Source: Prunella strophiata (lineage: Eukaryota > Chordata > Aves > Passeriformes > Prunellidae). From it: DNA of 64,000 bases. Positions 12,119 through 23,247 of the stretch are shown piece by piece. How positions within the stretch are numbered: the first letter of the stretch is position 1; each line of letters starts with the position of its first letter. The stretch is taken from positions 23,222,385 through 23,286,384 of the forward strand of contig JAZBQD010000017.1 of assembly GCA_036583965.1 (NCBI GenBank). The letters are read 5' to 3'. The notes under the pieces were generated by a model. It saw only the letters and a program-made list of their open reading frames with translations, was not told the DNA's origin and ran no database searches. Position numbers and translations under genes: made by a program.

Positions 12119-12486
12119 GGGAATTTAGGCAGCTTCTAACATTCACAAACATCTGAAATTGTGAAGGTGTGAGCTTGTTTCACAGAGATATCCCCAAGAA
12201 AATTAAATTTAGACATTCCAACATTTTTGTGATAATGAAAACTTTGCAGATATGTCCATAGGAAGCAGTTTTTTGGTATTGTTCCCACTGTGGAGCTATT
12301 TTAAAAGAACATAGGAAAAGAAGTGAGAGGAAGAAACTTGGTCCCTCTGGTTCCACCTCTGTCTTCTCACTTCAGTTTGCTAACGGCTTTTGTCCTCTAG
12401 CTTCCCTCCTGCTCGCCCCTGCTCCCGGTCTTTCTCTTATAAATCACACCCTTATGCCTGTCATTCATCTTCTCCCTGTCCTTTAC

Positions 12487-12611
12487 CTTTGTAAACATCA
12501 TGGATACACCGACACTGCTCCCATCGGACTTGAGCAAGCTCTTCGTCCGAAGGACTGAGGAACTCAGGAGAGAGAGGGGGCAACCATTTTTTATCTATGA
12601 CTTTTTTTCCA
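12487..12611 (-). other. Candidate exon next to the CpG island
   Basis: On the minus strand a long T-rich tract leads through AAATTAAGGCAG to 125 nt that end ACAAAG|GTAAAG, a plausible donor. After one leading base the frame is open for 41 codons, with recognisable stretches KKWLPPLSPEF and DEELAQVRWEQCRCIHDVYK, and ends with one extra base. The segment contains several CpGs although it lies outside the island proper. Spliced to the exon 1 candidate it stays open, but that joined frame has no ATG between about 13526 and this exon, so it could equally be 5' UTR. The plus strand of the same segment also has a 44-codon frame starting ATG at 12500. I cannot name the protein. Confidence 0.3.
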
Positions 12612-12667
12612 CTGCCTTAATTTGGTATAAATAAATCCAAAGAGATTTCGGGGTGGAAGGGGTGACG

Positions 12668-12709
12668 AAAGAAAAAAAAAAAAAAAAAAAAAAAGAAAAA
12701 AAGAAAAAC
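12668..12709 (+). repeat. A-rich simple sequence
   Basis: GAAAG is followed by about 22 adenines and further AAAG-type units. On the minus strand this is a T-rich tract 57 nt or more upstream of the candidate acceptor at 12612. Confidence 0.9.
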
Positions 12710-13062
12710 ATGAGGGCAGACCCTAAGTAAGTCCTGTTAGTGCTCCTTAATCAAACAAGTGCCCATCACTTATTCCAGGCCAGCCCCGGAGACGTTAGTC
12801 CAGCAGGAATAGCAGCCTGACCCGACGCCTCGAACCCAGTCGAGCCCATCCCAAAGAAGCCCTTCGCCGGAGAGGACCCCGCCAAGTCGCGCCGCGGGAC
12901 TTAGACCAGGTTCGGAAACACGAGAGAAACAGCCAAAGAGAGGACGCGAAGAGCACCGTGGGCACGGAGCCCTCGGGGAATGGGAAGCGGGCACCTTTTC
13001 GCGGGTGAGAATGGTGGGACCCCCGCCCCGCTCCGCCCCCGGGCCCGCCGCGCTGCGCTTAC

Positions 13063-13300
13063 CTGCGGGGGCTGCGCGGGCGCGGCTGGAGGGAGCGCGG
13101 CGCCGCCGCCGCCGGCGCGCACAGAGGGAGGGAGGAGGGAGGAAGGGAGGAGGGGAGAGAAGGAGGGAGGGAGGGAGGAATGAGGGTGGGACGGGGAGGG
13201 ACGGGACAGAGCAGAGTGGAGCCGAGCGGGACGGGGAGGGACGGGACGGGACGGGACGAGCTGGGCTCCCTCCGCCCCCGCTCCGCCTGCGCGCCTCCGC
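13063..13300 (-). other. Candidate first (5' UTR) exon of a minus-strand gene
   Basis: The left boundary is defined by the minus-strand donor CCCGCAG|GTAAGC, with the intron starting at 13062. The right boundary (transcription start) is a guess within the CpG island. Read on the minus strand the exon is pyrimidine-rich (CCCTCC repeats) and then GC-rich with GCC repeats. It has no in-frame ATG close to the donor, so it is probably untranslated. The gene would extend left through the candidate exon at 12487-12611. I cannot identify it. Confidence 0.5.
13137..13258 (+). repeat. G-run purine tract with duplicated GGGAC block
   Basis: GGA/GGGA repeats are followed by two copies of GGGACGGGGAGGGACGGGAC, at 13188-13207 and 13228-13247, offset by exactly 40 bp; the second extends into further GGGAC units. 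The spacing of G3-G4 runs makes the plus strand a strong G-quadruplex candidate. The tract would lie inside the pyrimidine-rich first exon of the minus-strand transcript. Confidence 0.85.
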
Positions 13301-13500
13301 CGGCGCGCCCAGGTGTGCCCGGCCCGCCCGCGCACCCCACGCGTGCCCGGCGTGCGGCTGCCCGCGCCACCGCCGAGCGGGCCCGGCCGCCGAGGCTGCC
13401 CGGCAGGGACGGCGGGGGTCGGACTGCGCGGCGGGGGTATGCAGGTGCTTCTGGAGCAGCCACACTTCTCGTCCTGTGAAACTTTCGAGTTTGGGAGCCC

Positions 13501-13526
13501 CCGTCACAGGAATAGTCAATTTGCAT
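13501..13526 (-). promoter_or_regulatory. CRE half-site and octamer upstream of exon 1
   Basis: On the minus strand a perfect octamer ATGCAAAT (13519-13526) is followed 12 bp later by GTGACGG, a CRE/ATF half-site (13501-13507). Both sit at the right-hand edge of the CpG island, about 200 bp or more upstream of the inferred first exon, a normal place for proximal promoter elements. Binding by POU or CREB/ATF factors is inferred from motif only. Confidence 0.4.
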
Positions 13527-16500
13527 GCTCACCGAGCACTCATCCTTGGAAAGGGACGGGGTTGCACAAGAGATAGTTTTCCAGATTGGAAGAACTGTTT
13601 TATTATACAAAACCAAGTTCAAATGACTTCTTCTTCCCCACCCCCTGCCCTCCATAAGTTTTACTGTGAAATAGATTTCATAGCATTGCTGGAGCATCTA
13701 GAGGCCACTTTTGCACGTACATGCATCAAGTGAAAAGAGGTATGTTGCACAGCACTTAGAGGTCAGTAGCTGAAATGGCTATGCATTTCTAACCCCTGTA
13801 GTGAGATTTCTAGGGTGGTTACCTACAGCTATGCAAACCATCAATGCCTCCAACAGCACAAAAGCCTATTATGAAGCACAAAGACCACTTAAAGCACTCG
13901 TATTTCTTAAGGAAGCAGAAAGCAGCATAGACAATTCTCAAGTCTGATCCTTGCTTGTGTGGCATCAGCACAGTGATGACCCTGTCTGCTGTAGCTACTG
14001 GCAATATCTGCTGCACCACAGGTATGGTTATTAACAAAGGTTTTGGCATCAGTGAGAGCAGGTTTCTTGCTGTCAGGCTGGTGAGATGCTTTCTCTTTAG
14101 GAAGTTGTCACCACACAGACCTTGTTTTTGTACTCAGCATTGTAATTTTGCTCTGAGACTAGGCTTCAGCATGCTGAGAAGTTTTGTTAAGTACTCAGCA
14201 GGCTTTTAACTTCGGAAAGTGCTGGATTTCATCTTCTATCTGTTAAAAGCAAGCTACCAAGTGTTTGCAAGAGGTGACCAAAAAGCATGTTCTGTTACAA
14301 GCTCTAACAGATGGTTTAGCATTTATACACCAGTTATGGTGACAGCTCTTAGTAGTTTTCTCACCTATGCATAGGCCACATCTGGGCTGGACAACTGCAG
14401 TCTTGAAACAATGTGCTCAAACTGCAGGTGTCCTCTCCTGATGTTAGAAAAGGGATGACACACATGAGTCACTGATTATGAGCAGGCCTTCAGAATGCAG
14501 AACTGATTACTCCAGTCCTGTGGCAGTATATCTGCTGTAGCTTCATTATAAACCAGATTTTACTCATCTTTTTGGGACACAAACTACCTGTACATGTCTA
14601 CAAAATCTGTCCTGTCCTCAGCCAGTTGCCCAGATACCACTATAAGAACCAAGATTAACTTGAAAGCAATCAAAGCTTCAAGCAAAGGGTCATCTGGCAA
14701 GATTTACATCTCTGTGGGTGAGACCTACAACCTCAGGCATGCAGGAGTCTTCTTCAGTAGGACAGTGCTTGCTGCTAAGAGCTACTACATCTGCAAATTG
14801 GAAATCACCACTGCTTAGCATCCCTATGGTTACTCAAAAAGTGCTGGTTAGGATGTCCTCTGCAGCAGCTCTAGCTACTGACCCCTGAAGGAAAATAGGA
14901 TCCTGAGCTCAAGAAAAAAGCCTGATCTGTGCATGAGATAGAATTATATAAAGGTAAAATGGTCACAAACATTTTAAAGAAAACTATTTTTGAGTCCAGT
15001 TTCAGCAAACTGGTGTAGTTAAAGCAGCAATGTTTTTTCAGTTCTTTTGTTTTCTGTTAGTGATTTCAGGCGTGCTCGCTCAGCCCTGAAACATCAACTG
15101 GTCATTTATTCAAGGATAATGTCATTAATTCTCAGTCAGCCATTCTTGCTCTAAATAGAAAATATAGGGAATATTCAGTAAATCTTAAAAACAGACAAAT
15201 ATTGAAGGTCCAGGGAAGATCACATGGTCTGACGTTTAATGAATGTAACTGCTATGAGACTTGGCTGTGGTGCTCTGTGGTCTGAGACATGTTTATGTAA
15301 TCACACACAGATGTACTGAATTGCATTAGATAGGGAAGTAGTTTTCACATCCTTCAGTCTGGAAAAACTTCTGTTTCCAGAACAAACCATGTAAGTTCCA
15401 TGTGCTCAATTTAGTGAATTGATTCAAATCATAAGTATGCTTAACATGTGCAGACATTGATATACTTATATTTCATTCCCAGCATTCATAAAGTTTCAAC
15501 TGAGTGGCTGCAAGATTAGTCATACAAACCCAGAAAAGTTAAACATCTAATTCCTCTTCGGTCTGTACTTCGGAAAGTACCTCTGGTGTTTTTAATTTAA
15601 AAAAAAAAAATCTGGGAATTTACACTTAAGATGTCTCTTCACTCTGTCACTTCTCTATGCAGCATACTCTGGTGTGGGTAACAATGGATAATTTCATTTT
15701 GTATTGGAAATGTACTGAAATTTTCAGTGCAGTGGATACTTTGAATGAAACATTTGATGAGATCACCACTAATTCCTGTGGAAAAAAATTGCATGCTTCA
15801 GCTCTGTCTGAGACAGGAATAATTAGAGACCTTGAACAGTAGATTCACTTTTTATTGATCAGCTTTTATTTCTTAGAGTCCCACCATTTGTGGGAGTCCC
15901 AGATTGCTAAAGCATGTGTACATTACAAAGAACAGCTCCAACAATTCACAAAGAATAAAGCAATGTCTGGAGTTTGACTTTTTGGTCATTTGTAACACAC
16001 TTACACTCTGAAGCCCAGTGCTCACGTGCTGGGGATCTCTGTTCAGAATAGGATGCAGAGGACTCTGAGCAAATAACATTACCTACAGCTAGAAAACATG
16101 CTGTTTTCCAGAGAAACTTTAGACACATCAGAAATCTCACAGAAAGAAAGTATCCCTATCCATAAATCTACGTCATCTTTGTTCTGTGGCAATGCTTCTG
16201 CCTTGGTTCAGTCTCCTCGGGGCTCCTGCTATGATGCAACAGCAGTGCATGATGTTCTGTGAGCCACAAATTCCTCTGAAACCTCTAAGTTCTCAAGGCA
16301 AAAGAGCAGCTTTTTCCATGGAAATTCTGCCTCTCCCTGGTTCAGCCTCCTGTTGTCTGGGCCTGAGGATATCCTAATCCTTCTGAAGAGCAGCAGATTG
16401 CTGAAAAGTGAGTGTGACCATGGTGCTCCTGGAAGCCAAGCTTTGGCTCTTCATGGCTCTCTGCCCATGCCCAGCCCCTAACAGCAGGACTGCAAGGCCA

Positions 16501-17717
16501 GGATTGAAGGAAAAATGGGTTCCCATAGGTGCCTGAGCATGTTGAGGATATATCCACAAAAGCAGAGGAGATGGTTGATTCTCATAGCCTCTGTGGCAAA
16601 ACCTAGGTGAGATCAGGCTGTTTGGACAATGCCTGCACCAGAAATAAGAGCGGTGTCTGTCCAAGTGACCAGGGCTCAGGGCTCTTTGTGAAAGAAGGTT
16701 TGGGTTTGTCCTGGCACTTGCAACATCCATGTTGCCTTGAGATGACTGGACTAGGAATTGCAAGATGCTTCAGGTAGTTACCACCAGAGATGCAAAAGGG
16801 TTCAGTGCATCAGTGGCTAATCCAGTAACAACTCATACAGAACCATAAACCTCCATGTTACTGTTTAGAGTCATATGAATCACATGCTGTGAGATGCACC
16901 AAAGAGAGCTGATGGCTGTGTGAAGCATATGGGGTTTGTCTGGGGCGTGCATGGGGGCAGAAGGTTGCCAGGAGGCTCCTGGATGGGAGGCCAGGAAGCT
17001 GTTGGTTGTGGCTTCACTGTGGTGAGGGAGGTGAGACAGTGAGGAGGAGCTATGGTCTTGTGGTAAGCACAGCCTCAGGGATGGCTGCAGGTTCCATGGA
17101 GAGAAGGCTGGGGGGGAGGCTGGGCAGGCATCTCCCATGGGATGGCTGCAGCACTGAACACTCCCACGTGTCCTTCAGCTCCATGGAACTCCTGTGTTGG
17201 AGCCTGGGGCTGGGTCACCACTGCTGTTTCAGGGAAGCTCTGCATTTATGCTGCCCGAACACTGCCACTCATTCAGCCTTCTGTTTGCCAGGTTGTTGAA
17301 AAAACCTTTGTAGCATGTTAAGGGATGACTAGAGAGTGAATGTTCTGATTTGTCTTTTCATCTAGCACAGGGCTCTGGTCTGCCATGAAATGACTGAAAT
17401 CCCCCTTCTAATGAGGGGGAAATGAGGATACAGGGAAAACAAGGAAAGTTTTACTTCCAGCAAGTGCAATGGCAACTGTTGGGTCCATTGCTCCAGCACC
17501 TGCCCCTTTGGCTATAACTGCAAGGTCCAATGAATATAAATCCTGCTCCAATAGTGATCCTTAGTCAATAGACAGCATCTAAAATCCATAATTTATCCTG
17601 CCTGTGCCCTTTCATTTTGAACTGGATGATATTTTTGCACCAATAAATTGCGTGCCTTGCCTCTGTACTGTATATAAATTTGTGCATCAGTTTGGTCTGG
17701 TTAAATGCCAGGTCTTA
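13527..17717. other. Noncoding sequence, no feature recognised
   Basis: AT-rich DNA upstream of the inferred promoter. No CR1, LTR, tRNA or convincing exon was found. A GC-richer stretch at about 16.9-17.3 kb contains G-rich runs (GGGGGGGAGGC type) but no island-level CpG density. Frames such as 14594-14818 and 16374-16763 show no domain. Confidence 0.45.
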
Positions 17718-18187
17718 CATGGAGCTCCTGGAGTGAGTCCAGCAGAGGACAACAAAGGGGCTGGAACATCTCTCTTACAAGGAAATGATGAGGGAGCTGG
17801 GCCTGTTCAGCCTCAAGAACTGACAACTGAGAGGGGACCTCTTCAACCTCTATAAATATCTGAAGGGACAGTGCCAAGTGGAGGGAGCCAGGCTCTTCTT
17901 GGTGGTGCCAGTGGTGCCAAGCAGTAGGACAAGAGGTAATGTACAGAAACTGATGCTCAGGAATTTCCATGTGAACATGAAGAAGAATTTCTTTACTCTG
18001 TAGGTGACTGAGAACTGAAGCAAGCTGCTCAGAGAGGTTTTGGACTCTCCCTTACTGGAGATATTCAAGAAGTGTCTGGACACAATCTTGTGCTACGTGC
18101 TGTGGGATGGCCCTGCTTGAGCACAGAGGTTGCACCACATGACCCGCTGTGGTCCTTTCCAATCTTACACATTCTGGGATTCTGTGG
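17718..18187 (+). mobile_element. CR1 LINE 3' fragment, older subfamily
   Basis: A 5'-truncated CR1. It starts at the ORF2 block GAGCTCCTGGAGTGAGTCC and continues through GGCCTGTTCAGCCTCAAGAA and AATTTCTTTACTCT. It ends with GGTCCTTTCCAATCTTACAC and ATTCTGGGATTCTGTG. The ending uses ATTCTGTG rather than the ATTCTATG form of the copies at 1050 and 3961, so it belongs to another CR1 subfamily. The frame is broken in several places. Confidence 0.9.
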
Positions 18188-21100
18188 GCTTTGAAAAGCT
18201 GCTGGAGCTATCATTTGAAAAAAAAATAAATAATGCCAAGTGTAAAACTCACTGCTACATTAGAATTTTTCCTTCAAGAGAGAGTATTTCTTACTAGTGT
18301 CTTAATGTTTTTATTTTTACTGAAATAATAATTGACCCCTTCTCTCTTTTCAAGAGCTTCAGCAGCAGAAGTGTTTAAAAGTTTTCCAAGAGAGGCCATG
18401 TCCACAATGGGATGGGTAACACACACACAAACCCAAAGGGGAAATAGTGTGGGACTGAAGATTTAACTGACCAAAACTGAACAAAATCCCCCAAAACCCA
18501 GCCTTTCCAAAACACAGGATAGGACCTGTAATACTAGCTGAACAATAAAGAATTTGGATATATTTAGTTAATGAAAACTCTTGCTGGAAGGTAAGATTGG
18601 GTCATTTATGTCTGCACAATAGCAGCCCCAGTGCAGAACATATGAATACCAGATGGCTGGAACTGTTCCATTAATGAACTGATGCATTCATTGTTCTGAA
18701 TTTGATTTTGTAGCTTTTTGCTTATAATGATTTGATTGCACCACCATTAAAAACCTTCAATAACCTCAGAATTCCTCAGAATGCAAAAGAGGAGATGCCT
18801 CTGTCCCCACTTTCCACTGACCTGCAGGTGTGCAACACCTCTGTCAGTCAAGCCAATGAATACATTTCATGCTGTTCTCTTAGTTCTTCAATTTAAGTAA
18901 TGTATGTGGGATCCATGCACAATATATTCTTTCTTCCAAGGCACAGGAAAATGCATTCCAGGTGGCACTCTGTTATAGTCAGTGGGGTTATCCTGTGATG
19001 GATATGTAGGACAAAAGAAAATCATAGCTGTAGGTATGTAGGGAGAAATTCCTTCCAGATATGTGCAAACACAGGAACAATGTCAGGCACCAGGAGATAC
19101 ACTTTTCCTCCAGAGCAGATGCCTCCTTTATTAAACATAATTTCTATTGCAATAATCTTTCCGGTCTCCAAGCTTAATTAATGAACAGTCTAGGAACCCA
19201 CTTCATGTGTATGTTAACACAGGCAGTTTAATTTTTCTGGCTTACACAGCTCCTCTGTAAACTTTCCCTCTGCTCCAATACCCTAACACTGGCTCTGTCT
19301 TCACTGCAGCTCTGCAGGCACTTTTTGTCACAAAAAGGCCTGGTGTAGTCTTAACTACAAACATATTTCTATCCTTTGTGGCTCATCGCTGATCCTCATG
19401 TCTGAACAGATCTAAAGGGAAAAAGAAAAAAAAAATAAAATCTAGAATATTAGAATAGAGGAGTGAGTAAAGGATTTCTGTCGGAGCAGAGCTTTTGCTA
19501 TACACCTGTCTTTGAGAGGCTGGAAAGATTCCAATCCCTAGTGTCAGAAGTGACTGCAGGTCTCTTATTTCTTATTTTACTTCCAGTTCAGTCCATTTGA
19601 GGTTGCACTTATTAAGAAAGCTAAAATTATAGTAAAATAAATAAAACCCCCCAAAATAGTGAAGAACAAACAGGAGGAGAAAAATGGAAGTAGACAAGTG
19701 TGGATGCAGACTCCTCACAAGACCCTTGGAGGCAAGTTCTTCTCTTCCCTGGGGCTCCTCTGCCTCCTTTTTCACCTAGCTCCTCCAAACCCCTGCTGGT
19801 GTTGGTAGAGATTAGTTATCTCTGATACTGCTTTTTGGGGCAGGGCCACGCCAAGAAAGAAGCAGAGGTCAGGTGGCGGGGGGAAATCCTCATGTCAACC
19901 CTCCTTAGCATGAAGGCAGGAGACATGGATACCAGATAAAAGAGCTGGAAGCCCATTTTTGAAGGCACTCCATTTCTCTAAGAAGAACATGACAGGTTTT
20001 TCCTGGGATGCTCTGTGAGGTTTACTTCTCCTGAACTTCAGCATCATGCCTCAGGGACACTAAAGGACAGGAAATGATCTCCAGCTATAAGAATGGTATT
20101 CACACCATCTTATTACTTGTTCCACAGACACTGTTAGGATTATCCAGCACCCATCCTGTAGGTGTTGGGCACACAAGGAAGCTGCAGGACACCCTTCTGT
20201 GTCTTTCTGGAACAAGGGGAGAGAACACTCTGGGGCACCCCAGATGGAAAGAGATGTGTAGGTTTGGATTCAGTTCCCCACCTAGAGAGAGTAAGCCAGG
20301 ATGATCAAGATATCTAAAGGCTTTTCTCAGCTCCCCAGGAGCAAAGCCCATGTAATGCAGCTGCTGCACCCTTAGGAGTGCTGTGGTGGCTGGCTGCCAC
20401 AGCACTGCTTTCCCAATCACGCTGATGCTGTGCACTCGGTGAAATGCCCCTGCTCTGCCTCACCAGCACAGAGGAAAGCCTTGGGGTCAGTCCAGCCTTG
20501 TTAGTTAATAATTGAAGGCCTGGTTGCCTGCTACTCCCTTTGCCATTTAGGGCTGAATCACTGCTTGTGTTTACAATCCCACACGTAGTATTTGCAGCAT
20601 TTGTTTGCAATTGTTCTTGTAGTTCCTTTGTGTTTCTTTCACTGGGCAGGCAGAGTAAGGGCTTCAATGGAAAACAAGTAGAAAGCAATTTGTTTAATGC
20701 CAGCAAAGTAGGGGGACAGAGTCCCTGACCTCATCAACTAAAGCCACTTTAAATCTGATGGAAGTCTAACCCCATATTTTCAAAAGATGAGCACACCTTT
20801 CATGCTGGCACATCTACTTTTTTGACCAGCTGCCAGATTTTGGCTGGCTCGGACTGTGATTACCCAAGATTTCTAGATGCCCAGCTCTCCTTTCTTTCAG
20901 TAGGAAAAAGGTGTTCAAAGTGCATGGTAATTTCCATAGTAACTCTTCGGAGACATACTTGCCCTGATGGTGACCTCCTCAGCACTGGCAGAAACAAAAA
21001 ATAGCTCCAGCTCTGGCTTTTGAGCTGTGCCATAAAAAAAAAAAAACCTGGGGCCCCATCAGATTTTGTTTTTTATTTTTTCCCTTCAGGAGCCTCTCAA

Positions 21101-23129
21101 GCAGCACAGAACAAAGAGTTCAACCCATGAGGGGCAGGGAGGAGGCTCATGAGGGCATACAGCCTGTGCAGGACCCTGTACTGGGGCAGTGAAGTCAGGA
21201 ATGCGAAAAGCAAAAGTAAAAGAACAACAACCAAGCCCCCTGTGTCATCACCCACATGTCAGAAGGGGCTGAGTGCAACAAAAGGAGTAAAAAGGGAGGA
21301 GGAGAGATGTCAGGTGCAAAGTTGAGAAGATGTTTCTTTATGTGTTTATTTGTTTCATTTCTCAGTACACAGCTGGTAACTAGCAGCTTGTTAATTGGCA
21401 ATAGAGTATATTGGTTGAAATTTCCTGTCACAGAACTGGGGTTTTTAGACCATGACAGAAATAAGCTGTTTGGTAGGCAGAAGAATATGGGTTGCTGATA
21501 CCTATAGTTCTGTTGATGGTAGTAATGGCTATCAGGTTGCTCAGGATTAGCAGTATTTGAATTCAAGTCCTTCCTCTACCATGGCTTAAGATCTTCAAGC
21601 CAAGAGCATGTATATATTTTTATGGAAAACATGTTTTATCAGTCATCAATTTTGCACACAAAGGATGAGTAGCCAAGGCAACCTCTGTGGCAGCTATTAC
21701 ACTCGTGGTCAGACTTAATTACTTTTCCCTGAGCCTTCAAGTACACAAGTACATAATATATTGAGTGAAAAGGGCTAGCTTGATTGTGCATCAGTCTGAA
21801 CAAGAAACATCCTGCCTTCCAGAAAGTAATAATTGTGTCAAAATGGAAGGGAAAAAGGTGTGCTGCGTTACAGGAATGAGGCACTGACCTCTACAGAGGT
21901 TAACAGGCAATGTACCAAATGGAGATTTTTTGTTCATTAGGAGGAAACATGAGAGTATAATTAGAAACAGGCCATGCTGTATGGTTTTAACTACTACTAC
22001 TATTCAACAAAGTAGAATAGATGAAGGTATTCACTAGTTTTGGGATTGAATTAACAACCAGAAAGTTAACAGTGAGTGATTAAAATGGACATTAATTTTT
22101 TTCCCCTATAGGAATCAGGAGATAAACTTGTAATTGAATATTTGAGCTTAACATCATCAGAATAATGGTAATTTTTATGAAGATGATTTTAAAAATTATT
22201 TTATAATTAATGAATAACATGCACCATTTGAATGATGGTTAAGTGGATGCAACAATCAAATGCAATAGGAAATCTTTAATATACCACCTGAGACTGATCT
22301 CTTCAAATTGTTATGGAACCCGTCCACAGAAGAACCTGGGCCAAAATTTAGTCTCCAGATCATAAGCTGTGCATGAAATCTGAAAACAAAGACATTTTCT
22401 TTCTTTGAGGTAGGTGCACGTGCCCTGTGAAGGTTAATGGGAACTGCAGAAGCATTTGCCCTACAGGGAAGTGGATTAAAACCCCACATTATTAAATTGC
22501 TCAACCAGAAATTTGGTCTTTAGCAGTTACAAAGATATATTGAAATTTGGAGTTTTCCCTTCTCAGCAAAAACTCTCAAAAAAAAGTTGCAAAATGTTGA
22601 GGTTGAACGGGAAGAAATAGGTCAGGGTGCAAGCTTGTTTGTCTCTATATCCTGGGAGCCTTAGTGCTGGACTGCACACACTTGTGGCCACTTTCTTAAG
22701 CTATGTAACATTGAGGCTTCACAAATCTGCCCCGTTCAGACTGTTGTCTGTTGAACTTGTTCTAGTTGGCAAGAACTGCTTAAGCCATAGATTTGACCCA
22801 ATCTCTTGGTCAAACAAATTATTCCTGACTCAGGTGGAGTAAGGCTTGAATCACTGGAAACAGCAATATCACTGTGCCTGTTTCCATTTGGCTGGCATCT
22901 GTTGGACAAGATTCATAGCCTGAAAAAGAAACAAGCAGGAAAAAACAGAAATAATCCTTCTTTTCAGGCAAAATCCCCCAGGTACCATTTTGAGTCACTG
23001 ATCCATCATCCCAGAAATGCATCTTACTTTCTGACACATAGTAAAAACTACGTGTCTTTGAAAATTTTAATGACAAAAAAGAGGATTCCCTTTATGTGAC
23101 TGCAAAGAATCTATCTTTCTTTCTTTAAG
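18188..23129. other. Noncoding sequence, no feature recognised
   Basis: AT-rich DNA with only short simple repeats, including (A)13 at 21034-21046. The GC-richer interval at about 20.2-20.5 kb has open frames on both strands but no recognisable protein. No RNA gene seen. Confidence 0.45.
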
Positions 23130-23247
23130 GTGTGTTTGAGGACTATAAGCAGCTGGATGAGTCAAGTGAAATCCACGTCTCTGGGCTCTTCCCAGACAAG
23201 GGTGAACACTGTTTCATGGTAGTGAATCTTCTTGTAATTCAGATAAG
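23130..23247 (+). other. Candidate exon of unknown gene
   Basis: The plus strand has a strong acceptor (ATCTTTCTTTCTTTAAG|G) at 23129. It is followed by 118 nt open for 38 codons and then the strong donor ATAAG|GTGAGC at 23248. Entry is with two leading bases and exit with two trailing bases. The peptide includes FEDYKQLDESSEIHVSGLF and is hydrophilic, then hydrophobic near its end. No family is recognised and no phase-compatible partner exon was found nearby. It could be an exon of a plus-strand gene, a lncRNA exon or coincidence. Confidence 0.22.

Larger units (their letters stand above)
12780..13510. promoter_or_regulatory. CpG island, probable promoter of a minus-strand gene
   Basis: About 730 bp are strongly GC-rich and dense in CpG, in contrast to tens of kilobases of CpG-poor flanks. 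CCGCCC/GGGCGG-type Sp1 boxes occur, for example around 13270-13380. A consensus donor on the minus strand at 13062 (CCCGCAG|GTAAGC) fixes the likely direction as leftward. A weaker plus-strand donor-like GCGG|GTGAGA near 12998 leaves a bidirectional promoter possible. No TATA box sits at an obvious place, as is normal for CpG-island promoters. Open frames of 87-249 codons across the island on both strands are explained by scarcity of AT-rich stop codons and are not evidence of coding. Confidence 0.8.

Noticed and set aside
12770..13733. Open frames of 87-249 codons across the CpG island on both strands
   Set aside because: GC-rich sequence lacks stop codons by composition; the products are Pro/Arg/Ala-rich with no domains.
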